The notes under the pieces: model-generated
Told to the model about the DNA's origin: nothing
The model's database searches: none
Seen by the model: the letters and a program-made list of their open reading frames with translations, nothing else
DNA from: Aliitabrizicola sp041905595
Lineage (GTDB): Bacteria; Pseudomonadota; Alphaproteobacteria; Rhodobacterales; Rhodobacteraceae
Reading direction: 5' to 3'
Assembly (NCBI GenBank): GCA_041905595.1
Contig: JAYRKT010000006.1
Coordinates: forward strand, 94,733-158,732
Length of the DNA stretch: 64,000 nucleotides
Translations under genes and position numbers: made by a program
Shown: positions 41,921 to 51,587 of the stretch, piece after piece
Numbering within the stretch: position 1 is the stretch's first letter
Layout: each line of letters begins with the position of its first letter

Positions 41921-43018
41921 ATGAGCGCCGGGGTCGAACTTGATAATGTCACGATGGAATTCGGCAGCTTCCGCGCCGTCGACAATGTGGCGGTGAACAT
42001 CCAGCCGGGAGAGTTCTTCTCCTTCCTCGGGCCGTCGGGCTGCGGCAAGACCACGATCCTGCGCATGGTGTCGGGCTTCATCCAGCCGACCAAGGGCATC
42101 ATCCGGATCGGCGGCAAGGACATGAAGGGCTCGCGCCCGAACCAGCGTCCCACGGCGCTGATCTTCCAGAACCTGGCGCTGTTCCCGCTGATGCCGGTCT
42201 GGGAGAACATCGCCTTTGGGCTTGAAGTGCGCGGTGTGGACAAGGCCACGCGCCGGGCGAAGGCCGAGGAATTGCTGCGTCTCGTGGATTTGCCGGATGC
42301 GGCGGACAAGCGCGTGAGCCAGTTGTCGGGTGGCCAGAAGCAGCGGGTGGCGATCGCCCGGGCGCTGGCGGTCGAGCCCTCGGTAATGCTCCTTGATGAG
42401 CCGCTTTCGGCGCTGGACCTGAAACTCCGCCAGCACATGCGGGCGGAACTGCGCGCGATCCAGAAGCGCACGCAGGTGACCTTTATCTATATCACCCACG
42501 ATCAGGGCGAGGCACTCGCCATGTCCGACCGCGTGGGCGTGATGAGCCACGGCAAGCTGCAGCAGGTCGCCGTGCCGCAGGACATCTACAACAACCCTGC
42601 CAACGGGTTCGTCGCCTCCTTTGTCGGCGAGAACAACATCCTGCCAGGCGAGGTAACCGGGGAGGATGGTTCGGTTGTGACCTTCTCGACCGCGAGCGGC
42701 ACATTCACCGCTCGCAGGGGGCCGGGCGTGTCCAAGGGCGCGAAAGTGCGGCTTTTCCTGCGGCCCGAGCATGCGAAGCTGTCCGCGAATGCAGGTGCCG
42801 GCAATTCGGTTGCGGTCGAGGTCACCGACGTCGCCTTCGAGGGCAACTTCATCTCGGTGCATGCGGTCGACGCCAAGGGGCAGGCCTACATCTCGGAAGC
42901 GCGCAACGACGGTTCCTCGGTGATCCCAAGTCCTGGCGACAAGCTCCATATCACCTTTGACGGTGCCAATGCGGTCATCCTGAGCGGCGACATTTCGGCC
43001 AAGGATGTCGACGAATGA
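41921..43018 (+). CDS. ABC transporter ATP-binding protein, PotA type
   Basis: 365 residues. Walker A GPSGCGKTT, signature LSGGQKQR, Walker B VMLLDEP and H-switch ITHDQGEA are complete, followed by a TOBE-type C-terminal domain (about 285-360). AAGGGG lies before the ATG. The stop overlaps the first permease gene (ATGA). It powers the same importer as the binding protein at 40672. Confidence 0.93.
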   Translation: MSAGVELDNVTMEFGSFRAVDNVAVNIQPGEFFSFLGPSGCGKTTILRMVSGFIQPTKGIIRIGGKDMKGSRPNQRPTALIFQNLALFPLMPVWENIAFGLEVRGVDKATRRAKAEELLRLVDLPDAADKRVSQLSGGQKQRVAIARALAVEPSVMLLDEPLSALDLKLRQHMRAELRAIQKRTQVTFIYITHDQGEALAMSDRVGVMSHGKLQQVAVPQDIYNNPANGFVASFVGENNILPGEVTGEDGSVVTFSTASGTFTARRGPGVSKGAKVRLFLRPEHAKLSANAGAGNSVAVEVTDVAFEGNFISVHAVDAKGQAYISEARNDGSSVIPSPGDKLHITFDGANAVILSGDISAKDVDE

Positions 43019-43899
43019 GCGATCTCCTCAACCGCTACGGCACGCTCCTGACCACGATCTTCATCCTGCTGACCGGGTTCTGGTTGCTGATGCTGATCAT
43101 CCTTCCGAACATCTACCTGTTCGAGACCTCGTTCCGGCCCTACCTGCCGATCACCGAGGTGGGCGGGCCGAAGGATGTGTTCAGCCTGAACAACTACTTC
43201 ACCTTCTTCAACAGCCCGATCCACATGAACGTCTTCGTGTGGACGATCATCTATTCGAGCCTCGTGACGGTGATCTGCTTCGTGATCGCCTATCCGCTGG
43301 CCTACTACCTGTCCAAGATCGCGCCCGAGCGGGTGCTTCCGACGCTGTTCTTGCTGCTCTTCATCCCGCTCTGGGTGTCCGAAGTGCTGCGCAGCTTCGC
43401 GTGGTTCATCATCTTGGCGCTGAAGGGACCACTTAACGCCACGCTGCTTGGCATCGGCATCATCGAGGCGCCGGTCCGCTGGATCAGCGGCTTCCGCGGC
43501 GTGGTGATCGGGCTGGTCTATACCTACGTGCTGTTCATGCTCTTTCCGCTGTTCAACGCGATCCAGTCGCTCGACACCAACCAGATCGAGGCTGCCGAGG
43601 ACTTGGGCTCGCCCTGGTGGCGGACGCATCTGCGGGTGATCCTGCCGCATTCCAAGCCCGGCATCGCCTCGGGCTCGGTGATGGTGTTCATGCTGTCGGC
43701 GGGCTCGATCCTCGTGCCGACGCTTCTGTCCTCGACCACCTCGCGCTGGTTTACCGAGATCATCCAGCAGTGGATGTTCGAGAGCCAGGATTGGAACACC
43801 GGGTCGGCCTATGCCTTCCTGCTCCTTATCCTGTGCACCGTGTTCGTCTCGGTCGTGATGCGGGTGTTCCGCGTCAAGCTGTCCGACATCGCGAAGTAA
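43015..43899 (+). CDS. ABC transporter permease, PotB type
   Basis: 294 residues with a first membrane segment at about 13-33 and the EAA loop AAEDLGSPWWRTHLRVILPH. The ATG overlaps the ATPase stop. It pairs with the PotC-type permease 12 bases downstream. Normal length, no anomalies. Confidence 0.92.
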   Translation: MSDLLNRYGTLLTTIFILLTGFWLLMLIILPNIYLFETSFRPYLPITEVGGPKDVFSLNNYFTFFNSPIHMNVFVWTIIYSSLVTVICFVIAYPLAYYLSKIAPERVLPTLFLLLFIPLWVSEVLRSFAWFIILALKGPLNATLLGIGIIEAPVRWISGFRGVVIGLVYTYVLFMLFPLFNAIQSLDTNQIEAAEDLGSPWWRTHLRVILPHSKPGIASGSVMVFMLSAGSILVPTLLSSTTSRWFTEIIQQWMFESQDWNTGSAYAFLLLILCTVFVSVVMRVFRVKLSDIAK

Positions 43900-43911
43900 G
43901 GGGAGGGCGAG

Positions 43912-44697
43912 ATGCGCAAGTCGAACTACGCCTTCCACCTCTACATGGTGCTGTTCCTGCTTTACATGCTGCTGCCGCTCGTCGTGATGGGCGGCGCGGC
44001 CTTCAACGACTCCCGGTTCCCGTCGATCTATCCCTGGCAGGGCTGGACGATGCGCTGGTTCGTCGACCTGTGGAACGACGGCCGGATGTGGACCGCGTTC
44101 GGCAACACCATCGCCGTGGCGTTCGCGGTCGTGGCGATCTCGGTGCCGATCGGCACGGCTGCGGCGATCCTCATCAACTCGATCGCCGGCACGACGCGCA
44201 CGGTGCTCTATTCGCTGATGGTGGCGCCGATCCTGACGCCCGGTGCGGTCATTGGCATTTCGACGCTGCTGTTCTGGAACCGCCTGCATGTGCCGGCGGG
44301 CCTGCATCTGTCGGTATTGGGTCAGGTGTCCTACATCGCCGCCTTCGCGATGCTGCTGGTGCTGGCGCGCCTGCAGAGCTTTGACCGCGGGCTTGAGGAG
44401 GCGGCGCTTGACCTTGGGGCTAGCCACGCGCAGGTCTTGCGCCGGATCCTTCTGCCGCATCTCTATCCGGCGATCGGGGCCGGGGCGGCGATCGGCTTCT
44501 TCCAGTCGATCGAGAACTTCAACGTCACGCTCTTCACCCGTGGCACCTATGACACGCTGACGGTCTACGTGTTCTCGAAGGTGCGGTCGGGCATCACGCC
44601 GACGATCAACGCGCTGGCGCTGATCCTCATCACCTTCACGCTGCTTTGCGCGGTCGCCTATGAGGTGCGCCGTCGGTCGGTCGCCCGGCGCGGCTGA
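43912..44697 (+). CDS. ABC transporter permease, PotC type
   Basis: 261 residues, about six membrane segments, with the EAA loop AALDLGASHAQVLRRILLPH. AAGGGGAGG sits just before the ATG. It is the last gene of the second Pot-type operon and is followed by a hairpin. Confidence 0.92.
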   Translation: MRKSNYAFHLYMVLFLLYMLLPLVVMGGAAFNDSRFPSIYPWQGWTMRWFVDLWNDGRMWTAFGNTIAVAFAVVAISVPIGTAAAILINSIAGTTRTVLYSLMVAPILTPGAVIGISTLLFWNRLHVPAGLHLSVLGQVSYIAAFAMLLVLARLQSFDRGLEEAALDLGASHAQVLRRILLPHLYPAIGAGAAIGFFQSIENFNVTLFTRGTYDTLTVYVFSKVRSGITPTINALALILITFTLLCAVAYEVRRRSVARRG

Positions 44698-44706
44698 CAG
44701 GATCGG

Positions 44707-44730
44707 CCCGCCACCCTTGCAGGTGGCGGG
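44707..44730 (+). terminator. Hairpin ending the second Pot-type operon
   Basis: CCCGCCACC at 44707-44715 and GGTGGCGGG at 44722-44730 form a perfect 9-base stem with the loop CTTGCA, 10 bases after the permease stop. Only TT follows, so termination may be incomplete. The haloperoxidase-like gene starts 63 bases later. Confidence 0.65.
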
Positions 44731-44793
44731 TTCCACATGCTTATCTTCCCGCGAACCGCGCACGATCCGATGTGCGGGCAGGGGAGGGAAAAC

Positions 44794-46125
44794 ATGGATC
44801 TGACGCGCCGCAGCCTCGTGCTGGCGGGGCTGGCCTTGCCGGCTGCCGCCATCCTGCCGGGACCGGTTTTGGCGGGGGCAGCGCGCCCCTTGCCCGAAGA
44901 TGTGATTTCGACCTGGTACAGGTTGATCTTCGAGCTGATCCGCCACACACCGACTTATTCCCCGCCAGTGGCCAGCCGCGCCTTTGCCTATCTCGGCATC
45001 ACCACCTACGAGGCGCTGGCCCAGGGGAAGGAGCCGATGGTCAGCCTGGCCGGTCAGTTGCCGGGTCTGACCGCCCCGCCGGCGCCCGATCCGAACGCGG
45101 CCTGCGACGAGGCGGTGCTGCTGCATGCCGTCTATGTCGAAGCGACCCGGAACTATTTCGGCAATACCGGTCCGTCCGGGCAGCGCGCGATGCAGGCCAT
45201 GGCGACCAAGCTCGGGGCCAAGGTTTCGGCCGGATTGCCGCAGGCCACGATCGACAACAGCGTGGCGCAGGGCAAGGTCGTGGCCGACCATATCCTTGCC
45301 TGGTCGCAGGGCGACGGCGGTGCCGTCATCGAAAACATGGGCTTCCCCCTGACCTTTACGCCCAACACGGAGCCGGGACATTGGAAGCCGACGAGCACCA
45401 TCGCCCTGCAGCAGGCGCCGCTTCTGCCAGGCTGGGGCAAGAACCGTCCCTTTGCCATGCCGACAGCCGACGCCTGCCCGCTGCCGCCGCCGACCGCCTT
45501 CAGCGAGGACAAGGACTCGCAGTTCTACGCCGAGGCGATGGAGGTCTATGACACCACGCGCCACCTGACGCCCGAACAGACGGCCATCGCCCGCTTCTGG
45601 TCCGACGATCCGATGCTGTCGACGACGCCGCCCGGCCACTGGGCGCAGATCGCGCTGGCGCTGCTGGAAGAGGAAAACGCCCCGGCAGGACGCAGGGCCG
45701 AGGTGATGGCGCGGCTTGGCATCACCGTGGCGGACGCCTTCATTGCCTGCTGGCAGAGCAAGTTCGAATACGACACCATCCGCCCGGTCACCTACATCAA
45801 GAAGAACATCGACAAGACCTGGGAACCGCTGCTCATCACGCCGCCCTTCCCGGAATACCCGTCCGGCCACAGCACCCAGTCCGGCGCCGCGGCGACCGTG
45901 CTGACTGCGATCTGGGGCGACAACTTCGCCTTCACCGACGGCAGCCATGACGACGACAACCTGCCCGAGCGCAACTTCAAGAGCTTCTGGGATGCGGCGA
46001 ACGAGGCGGGGATTTCTCGCCTCTACGGCGGCATCCACTTCCGCCCGGCGATTGAACAGGGGCTGGAACAGGGGCGCTGTGTCGGGGCCTTCGCGGTGGC
46101 GCTGAAGATGGGGGCGCAGGCATGA
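44794..46125 (+). CDS. Vanadium-dependent haloperoxidase-like PAP2-superfamily protein, exported by Tat
   Basis: 443 residues from the ATG at 44794, with GGGGAGGG upstream. The first 35 residues are a twin-arginine signal (LTRRSLVLAGLALP). The vanadate-pocket residues are arranged as in vanadium haloperoxidases: K and R in SKFEYDTIRP, YPSGHS with H359, and SRLYGGIHF with the metal-linked H415. This fold also occurs in acid phosphatases, so haloperoxidase activity is not certain. It is coupled by ATGA to the CRTAC1-type gene that follows. Confidence 0.85.
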   Translation: MDLTRRSLVLAGLALPAAAILPGPVLAGAARPLPEDVISTWYRLIFELIRHTPTYSPPVASRAFAYLGITTYEALAQGKEPMVSLAGQLPGLTAPPAPDPNAACDEAVLLHAVYVEATRNYFGNTGPSGQRAMQAMATKLGAKVSAGLPQATIDNSVAQGKVVADHILAWSQGDGGAVIENMGFPLTFTPNTEPGHWKPTSTIALQQAPLLPGWGKNRPFAMPTADACPLPPPTAFSEDKDSQFYAEAMEVYDTTRHLTPEQTAIARFWSDDPMLSTTPPGHWAQIALALLEEENAPAGRRAEVMARLGITVADAFIACWQSKFEYDTIRPVTYIKKNIDKTWEPLLITPPFPEYPSGHSTQSGAAATVLTAIWGDNFAFTDGSHDDDNLPERNFKSFWDAANEAGISRLYGGIHFRPAIEQGLEQGRCVGAFAVALKMGAQA

Positions 46126-47708
46126 AAGCGCTGCTCGCTGTAATGATTGCCCTGTTGCCTGCCGCAGTCTGGGCGGGCGATCCGCCGCTGGTGCCGCAGT
46201 TCACCGAGGAGACGGCGACCGCCGGGGTCGACAGCACCTATACCGGCGAATGGGAATACATGGTGGGCGGCGGTGCGGCGGTCTTCGACTGCAACGATGA
46301 CGGTTTTCCTGACCTTTTCCTGGCCGGCGGCGAAGGCAAGGCGAGGTTCTGGAGAAACGCCAGCTCGCGCGGCGGCGCGCTCCGCTTCGACAAGACCGAC
46401 AGCGGGTTGGAACTTGACCATGTGACGGGCGCCTATCCGGTCGACATCGACAGCGACGGGATCATGGACCTTGTGCTGTTGCGCGTGGGCGAGAACGTGG
46501 TGATGAAGGGGCAGGGCCAGTGCCGCTTCATCCGCGCGAACGAGGATTGGGGCTTCGACGGCGGCGATGCCTGGTCCACCGCGCTGGCCGCGACATGGGA
46601 AAAAGGGCAGCCCTGGCCGACCATTGCCGTCGGCAACTACATCGACCGGACCAAGGATGAGTTTCCCTGGGGCAGCTGCACGCCGAACTGGCTGCACCGA
46701 CCCGCGGCAGACGGCAAGAGTTTCGCGCCGCCGGTGCCGCTCAAGCCGAGTTTCTGCTCGCTTTCGATGCTGTTCACCGACTGGAACCGGTCTGGCACGC
46801 CCTCACTGCGCGTTACCAATGACCGCGAATACTACAAGGGCGGGCAGGAACAGATGTGGAAGATGCCCCCCGGCGAGCCGCCCGCGCTTTACACCAAGGA
46901 CGATGGCTGGAAATACCTTCGGATCTGGGGGATGGGCATCGCCAGCACCGATGTGAACGGCGACGGTTACCCGGACTACTTCCTGTCGAGCATGGCCGAC
47001 AACAAACTGCAGACGCTCGCGTCGCCGTCGCAGGATGGGACGGTCAAGCCGGGCTTCATCGATGTGGCCTTCGCCCGTGGCGCCACGGCGCACCGACCCT
47101 ATACCGGCGGCGATGTTCGGCCCTCGACCGCCTGGCATGTCCAGTTCGAGGATGTGAACAACGACAGCCATCCCGACCTGTTCATCGCCAAGGGCAATGT
47201 CTCGGACATGCCGGATTTCGCGGCCTCGGATCCGAACAACCTGCTGCTGATGGATGCCGACGGTCTGTTCCACGAGGTTGGAGACAAGTCGGGCGTGGCC
47301 AGCATGGCCGTGTCGCGCGGGGCGGCGCTGGCCGATTTCAACCTTGACGGGTTGGTCGACCTGGTGGTGGTGAACCGCCATTCCCCGGCGCAGATCTGGC
47401 GCAACACGACCGAAGGGGCGGGGCACTGGCTTGAACTGCGGCCAGTCCAGCCATCGCCGAACTGCGATGCGGTCGGCGGCTGGCTCGAAGTCCGGACAGG
47501 CGACCGCATCCAGAGCCGGGAGCTGACCGTGGGCGGCGGTCATGTGGGCGGGCAGTCCGGCTGGTGGCATGCCGGGATCGGCCCGGCGGACAGTGCCGAG
47601 GTGCGCGTCATCTGGCCGGATGGCACGGCGGATGACTGGCAGAGCGTCGCCGCGGACGGGTTTTATCGGCTGGAACGCGGCAAGGCCGCTGAACAGTGGA
47701 CCCCATGA
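46122..47708 (+). CDS. Secreted CRTAC1-family protein with FG-GAP/VCBS repeats
   Basis: 528 residues with a Sec signal (about 1-18, ending AVWA). Several calcium-binding FG-GAP/VCBS motifs are visible: DCNDDGFPDLFLAG, DIDSDGIMDLVLL, DVNGDGYPDYFL, DVNNDSHPDLFIA and DFNLDGLVDLVVV. The C-terminal ASPIC/UnbV-like part is about 415-515. These build a beta-propeller that is usually extracellular. It begins in the stop of the haloperoxidase-like gene and overlaps the dehydrogenase downstream. Function is unknown; partnership with the peroxidase-like protein is inferred. Confidence 0.85.
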   Translation: MKALLAVMIALLPAAVWAGDPPLVPQFTEETATAGVDSTYTGEWEYMVGGGAAVFDCNDDGFPDLFLAGGEGKARFWRNASSRGGALRFDKTDSGLELDHVTGAYPVDIDSDGIMDLVLLRVGENVVMKGQGQCRFIRANEDWGFDGGDAWSTALAATWEKGQPWPTIAVGNYIDRTKDEFPWGSCTPNWLHRPAADGKSFAPPVPLKPSFCSLSMLFTDWNRSGTPSLRVTNDREYYKGGQEQMWKMPPGEPPALYTKDDGWKYLRIWGMGIASTDVNGDGYPDYFLSSMADNKLQTLASPSQDGTVKPGFIDVAFARGATAHRPYTGGDVRPSTAWHVQFEDVNNDSHPDLFIAKGNVSDMPDFAASDPNNLLLMDADGLFHEVGDKSGVASMAVSRGAALADFNLDGLVDLVVVNRHSPAQIWRNTTEGAGHWLELRPVQPSPNCDAVGGWLEVRTGDRIQSRELTVGGGHVGGQSGWWHAGIGPADSAEVRVIWPDGTADDWQSVAADGFYRLERGKAAEQWTP

Positions 47709-48853
47709 CCCCCTTCGCGATCCTGTCACCGCCCCGCATCCTGTTCGGACGGGGCGAAGCCGCGAAGGCGCCCGGACTGATCCGCGCTTTCGGCCGGCGC
47801 GGGCTGGTGGTGCATGGCGCCTCGCCCGCACGGTCGGTCTGGCTGGTCGAGGCGCTGCGCGGCCTTGGGGTAGAAGTCATGACCCATGCCTGCCGCGCCG
47901 AGCCGGTGTTGGCCGAGGTGCTGGCGGCGACCGAGGCAGCGCGGGGCTTCCGGCCCGACTGGGTCGTGGCCATCGGCGGCGGGGCGGTGCTCGACTTCGG
48001 AAAGGCGCTGGCGGCGCTGGTCCCGTCGGTCACCCCGGCGCTTGACCATCTGGAAGTGGTCGGCAAGGGCCTGCCGCTTGGGACCGCGCCCTTGTCTTTC
48101 GTCGCGCTGCCCACGACGTCCGGCACCGGGTCAGAGGTGACGCGCAACGCGGTGATCGGGCTGCCGGAGCACGGGCGCAAGGTTTCGCTGCGCGATGACC
48201 GGATGGTGGCGCGGCTGGCGATCGTCGATCCGGCGCTGACCGACGGGGCGCCGCATGGCGTGACGCTGGCCTCGGGGCTTGATGCGGTGGTGCAGGTGAT
48301 CGAGCCTTACGTCTCGGTCAAGGCGACGCCCTATACCGATGCGCTGGCCCTGCCGGCCATCGGGCAGGGAATGGCGGCGTTGGACGTTCTGATGCGGGGT
48401 GAGGACATTGCCGCGCGAGATGCGCTGGCTTGGGTCAGCCTGTGCGGCGGGCTGGCGCTCAGCAATGCCGGCCTGGGCGCGGTCCATGGCTTTGCCGGGG
48501 TGCTGGGCGGCGTCACGCCGGCCCCTCACGGGCTGATCTGCGGTCGGCTGATCGGGCCGGTCCTGCGGGCGAACCGGGACCGGATGGCGGGTCCGGCGGC
48601 CGAGCGGATGGACACGGTCTTTGCCGCGCTGGCCCGGGTGCTGGGCGGGAAGGCAAAGGACGCGCCCGAAACCCTGTGCGACTGGGTCGCGGCGCAGAGC
48701 CTTGCCCCCTTGCGCAGCTTCGGCCTGAGCCGGGACCGGTTCGAGGAGGTGGCACTGGCTGCGCAGTCTTCGTCGTCGATGAAGGGCAATCCGGTCGCGC
48801 TGGAGCTTTCCGACCTCGTGACCATCCTGCAGCACGAAGCCCGTCTTGGCTGA
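47705..48853 (+). CDS. Iron-containing alcohol dehydrogenase
   Basis: 382 residues. The dinucleotide segment GGGAVLDFGKA, PTTSGTGSEVTRNAV, and the metal-binding histidines near AVHGFAGVLGG and APHGLICG fit Fe-ADH (group III) enzymes. The ATG at 47705 overlaps the CRTAC1 stop (ATGA); a GTG 9 bases earlier is an alternative. It is cytosolic while its two partners are exported, so a shared pathway would need transport across the membrane. Substrate is unknown. Confidence 0.88.
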   Translation: MTPFAILSPPRILFGRGEAAKAPGLIRAFGRRGLVVHGASPARSVWLVEALRGLGVEVMTHACRAEPVLAEVLAATEAARGFRPDWVVAIGGGAVLDFGKALAALVPSVTPALDHLEVVGKGLPLGTAPLSFVALPTTSGTGSEVTRNAVIGLPEHGRKVSLRDDRMVARLAIVDPALTDGAPHGVTLASGLDAVVQVIEPYVSVKATPYTDALALPAIGQGMAALDVLMRGEDIAARDALAWVSLCGGLALSNAGLGAVHGFAGVLGGVTPAPHGLICGRLIGPVLRANRDRMAGPAAERMDTVFAALARVLGGKAKDAPETLCDWVAAQSLAPLRSFGLSRDRFEEVALAAQSSSSMKGNPVALELSDLVTILQHEARLG

Positions 48854-48867
48854 GGTTCGGCCGATGG

Positions 48868-48890
48868 GCCTTGTGTCGGTGACACAAGGC
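48868..48890. terminator. Hairpin after the iron-type dehydrogenase gene
   Basis: GCCTTGTGTC at 48868-48877 and GACACAAGGC at 48881-48890 form a perfect 10-base stem with a 3-base loop, 14 bases after the stop. No T-run follows. It is the only strong hairpin before the DUF502 gene. Confidence 0.65.
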
Positions 48891-48942
48891 TGACTAGGGC
48901 TTGTCTCAGGGCCCGGTCACGGCGGGATTGGAAGGATCGTTC

Positions 48943-49551
48943 ATGCGCAAGGTCGTGCGGTTTCTCTGGGCGACGCTGGTCGGCGGGGTGCTGCTGCTCC
49001 TGCCCTTCGGCATCGTCGTGGTCGTGGGCGTCCGACTGTTCGGCTATGCGCGGAAATTCGGGCAGATGGCCCATGACCTGCTTTTCCCCGGACAGACCGG
49101 CAACGTCATACCGGCACTGTTCGCGCTCCTTTTCCTGCTGATCGTCGCGCTCTTGGCAGGGGCCTTCGTTCAGACCGCCCTCGGCAAGCGCACGTTTCGC
49201 TGGCTGGAGGAGACGATCCTCACGCGCATTCCGCTTTATACGATCTTCGCGCAGATGGCGGCGGACTGGACCGGCGGGCCGATGCGGCTGGTCGCCAGCA
49301 CGGGCTCAGATCTTGAGGTGGCGCTGGTCCGCTTTGACGATTACGAAGCGATCGCTTTCGTGATCGAGCGCGGGCGGCAGGGCAAGGCGGTGATCTATCT
49401 GCCCGGCGCGCCCTCGGCGCTGAGTGGAAGCGTGGCGCTGGTGGACGAGGATCGGCTGACCACAACCGAAATGACCGCCCGCGACGTGATGATGGGCCTG
49501 CGGCGGCTTGGAGGCGGGCTCATCGCAATCCATCGCGGCCGTCGGGCCTAG
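48943..49551 (+). CDS. DUF502 family membrane protein
   Basis: 202 residues from the ATG at 48943, which has AAGGA upstream. Two membrane segments (about 8-33 and 60-82) are followed by a soluble domain with the family stretch ILTRIPLYTIFAQMAAD and DDYEAIAFVIERG. DUF502 (COG2928) proteins are widespread with no settled role. Its stop overlaps the converging Gfo/Idh/MocA stop by 4 bases. Confidence 0.88.
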   Translation: MRKVVRFLWATLVGGVLLLLPFGIVVVVGVRLFGYARKFGQMAHDLLFPGQTGNVIPALFALLFLLIVALLAGAFVQTALGKRTFRWLEETILTRIPLYTIFAQMAADWTGGPMRLVASTGSDLEVALVRFDDYEAIAFVIERGRQGKAVIYLPGAPSALSGSVALVDEDRLTTTEMTARDVMMGLRRLGGGLIAIHRGRRA

Positions 49552-50606
49552 ACCTTCAGGCTGCACCCGCCTTTTGCCGCCGACTGCTCGGCCCGGTCGA
49601 GCAGGCGCTGCAACTCGGCGCCACGGGCAAAGTCGGGCTCGGCCTTTCCTTCGCCGCGGATCGCTGCGATGAACCGCTCGTAGACGGTCGGGTGGACCGG
49701 CGCCTCGACCTCAGCCCAGGTTGCGGTCGCGATGTTCTCGCCAAGACAGGCGCGCAGGCGGCTGGCCCAGTTTTCGAACCCGACCTCGAGCCCGCCCATG
49801 TCGCCGTAGATGCGCAGGCGCAGGTCGTTCATGTGGCCGGTGGCGAAACGGGTCGCCGCCACGGTGCCGAGCGCGCCATTGGCCAGCCGGACCTGCATCG
49901 TCGCGCTGTCATTGGCATCAAGCACATAGTCGCCGATCCGTCCGCCCGGCGCCTTGTCGAAGGTCTGGAGGAAACAGGAAACCTCGGCCACCGACTGATT
50001 GGCGATGAAGGTGGCGAAGTCGAGGATATGGATGCCGACATCGCCGAGCACGCCTTTCGAGCCATGCTTGGTCGACAGTCGCCAGAGCCATTGGCTTTCC
50101 GTGCGCCAGTCGCCCCAGGCCGGTTGGGTCAGCCAGCTTTGCAGATAGCTCGCCTCGAAATGCCGGACCGTGCCGATGGCGCCGTCGGCCACCATCCGCG
50201 CTGCCTGCTGAAGTGCTGCGACATTGCGGTAGCTGAGGTTGACCATGTTCACGACGCCCGCCGCCTGCGCGGCCGCGGCCATGGCTTCGGCATCGGCGGC
50301 ATTGGTCGCCAGCGGCTTTTCACACAGGACATGCTTCCCTGCGGCAAGGAACGGCATCGTCGTCGGGTAATGGGCGGCGTCGGGCGTCACATTGGTCACG
50401 GCATCGAACGCGCCCCAGGCCAGGGCGTCGTCCACCGAGGCAAAGCGGTTGGGGATGCCATGGGTCTCACAGAAGGTGGCAAGCGGCTCGGGACGAGTAT
50501 CGACGCCCCCCACAAGGCTGACTTCGGGAATGGCGGCAAAGGCCTCGGCATGGTTCCTGGCCATGCCGCCGGTGCCAAGGATCAGGAGGCGGACGGGTTT
50601 GGTCAT
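49548..50606 (-). CDS. Gfo/Idh/MocA-family oxidoreductase
   Basis: 352 residues from the ATG at 50606. The N-terminal Rossmann motif is LILGTGGMARNHAEAF, followed by the catalytic EKPLA lysine and DVGIHILDF with the substrate-binding histidine. It is the second gene after the ThuA-like gene, with a 4-base gap. The ThuA/ThuB pairing is known from trehalose and sucrose use in rhizobia, in which the Gfo/Idh/MocA partner oxidizes a disaccharide. The substrate here is unknown. Confidence 0.9.
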   Translation of the reverse strand: MTKPVRLLILGTGGMARNHAEAFAAIPEVSLVGGVDTRPEPLATFCETHGIPNRFASVDDALAWGAFDAVTNVTPDAAHYPTTMPFLAAGKHVLCEKPLATNAADAEAMAAAAQAAGVVNMVNLSYRNVAALQQAARMVADGAIGTVRHFEASYLQSWLTQPAWGDWRTESQWLWRLSTKHGSKGVLGDVGIHILDFATFIANQSVAEVSCFLQTFDKAPGGRIGDYVLDANDSATMQVRLANGALGTVAATRFATGHMNDLRLRIYGDMGGLEVGFENWASRLRACLGENIATATWAEVEAPVHPTVYERFIAAIRGEGKAEPDFARGAELQRLLDRAEQSAAKGGCSLKV

Positions 50607-50610
50607 GGCC

Positions 50611-51396
50611 TTACCGGAACCCCTGTTCGCCATCATGGTGCAGGCGGGGGCCGCGTTCCGTGATCTTCTCGGGGGCAATGTCGACTGGCACGTTGGGCGC
50701 ATCGTTCGGGTCGGCGATCCGCGCGGCCGGGTTGTAGGCCCAGTTGACTGCGTTGCGAAGCACCCGCTGGACATTGGCGTCGTGATAGGTCGGATAGGTC
50801 TCGTGCCCCGGACGGAAGTAAAAGACATTGCCTGCCCCGCGCTTGTAGGTCAGGCCCGACCGGAACACCTCGCCACCCTGGAACCAGCTGACGAAGACCG
50901 TCTCCAGCGGTTCGGGCACGCCGAAGGGTTCGCCATACATCTCTTCGTTCTCGAGTTCGAAATGGTCGGGCAGGCCGGCGGCGATCGGATGGTTGCGGCT
51001 TGTGAGCCAGAGGCGCTCGCGTTCACCCGCCTCGCGCCAGGTCAGGTTGCAGGGCGCACCCATCAGGCGCTTGAACGGCTTCGAGAAATGGGCGGAATGC
51101 AGGAAGATCGCGCCCATCCCCGACCAGACCGCGTCGCAGACCCTGTCAACCACATGGTCCTGCACCTCGCCATGGGCGGCATGGCCCCACCAGATCAGGA
51201 CGTCGGTCTGGGCCAGCGTCTCGGCCGTCAGGCCATGCTCGGGCTGCTGCAGGATGACCGTGGTCGCGCGGCAACCCGGATCGGCATTCACTGCTGCGGC
51301 GATGGTCGCGTGCATCCCTTCGGGGTAGATGCCGGCAACGATCCGGTTCTTCTGCTCGTGAACGTTTTCGCCGAAGACGGTGACACGGATGACCAT
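50611..51396 (-). CDS. ThuA-domain protein
   Basis: 261 residues covering one ThuA-like class I glutamine-amidotransferase fold: LIWWGHAAHGEV, GMGAIFLHSAHFSKPF and FYFRPGHETYPTYHD. ThuA proteins take part in catabolism of trehalose-like sugars with a Gfo/Idh/MocA partner, which lies 4 bases downstream here. The catalytic role of ThuA is not established. Start ATG at 51396. Confidence 0.88.
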   Translation of the reverse strand: MVIRVTVFGENVHEQKNRIVAGIYPEGMHATIAAAVNADPGCRATTVILQQPEHGLTAETLAQTDVLIWWGHAAHGEVQDHVVDRVCDAVWSGMGAIFLHSAHFSKPFKRLMGAPCNLTWREAGERERLWLTSRNHPIAAGLPDHFELENEEMYGEPFGVPEPLETVFVSWFQGGEVFRSGLTYKRGAGNVFYFRPGHETYPTYHDANVQRVLRNAVNWAYNPAARIADPNDAPNVPVDIAPEKITERGPRLHHDGEQGFR

Positions 51397-51587
51397 CCGG
51401 ATTTCCTCTCACTTCTGGGGCAGCAGACTGCGTCTGGGACGATGTTATCGCAAACGTCCGTGGACGACAGGGGCGGTTTTGAACAACTTCGCTTGTGCAA
51501 GCGAGGCGGCATCCGATTGTGACACCGCGTCCGGTTGCGCCTGCGGCGGGCGGGCCTATCTTCAGACCAAAGATCCGAGGTTCTCGC

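Noticed and set aside
42886..46038. A 1050-codon open frame on the minus strand
   Set aside because: It lies opposite four well-supported plus-strand genes, is extremely rich in Arg, His, Asp and Gln, and has no domain. It is an effect of high GC at third positions.
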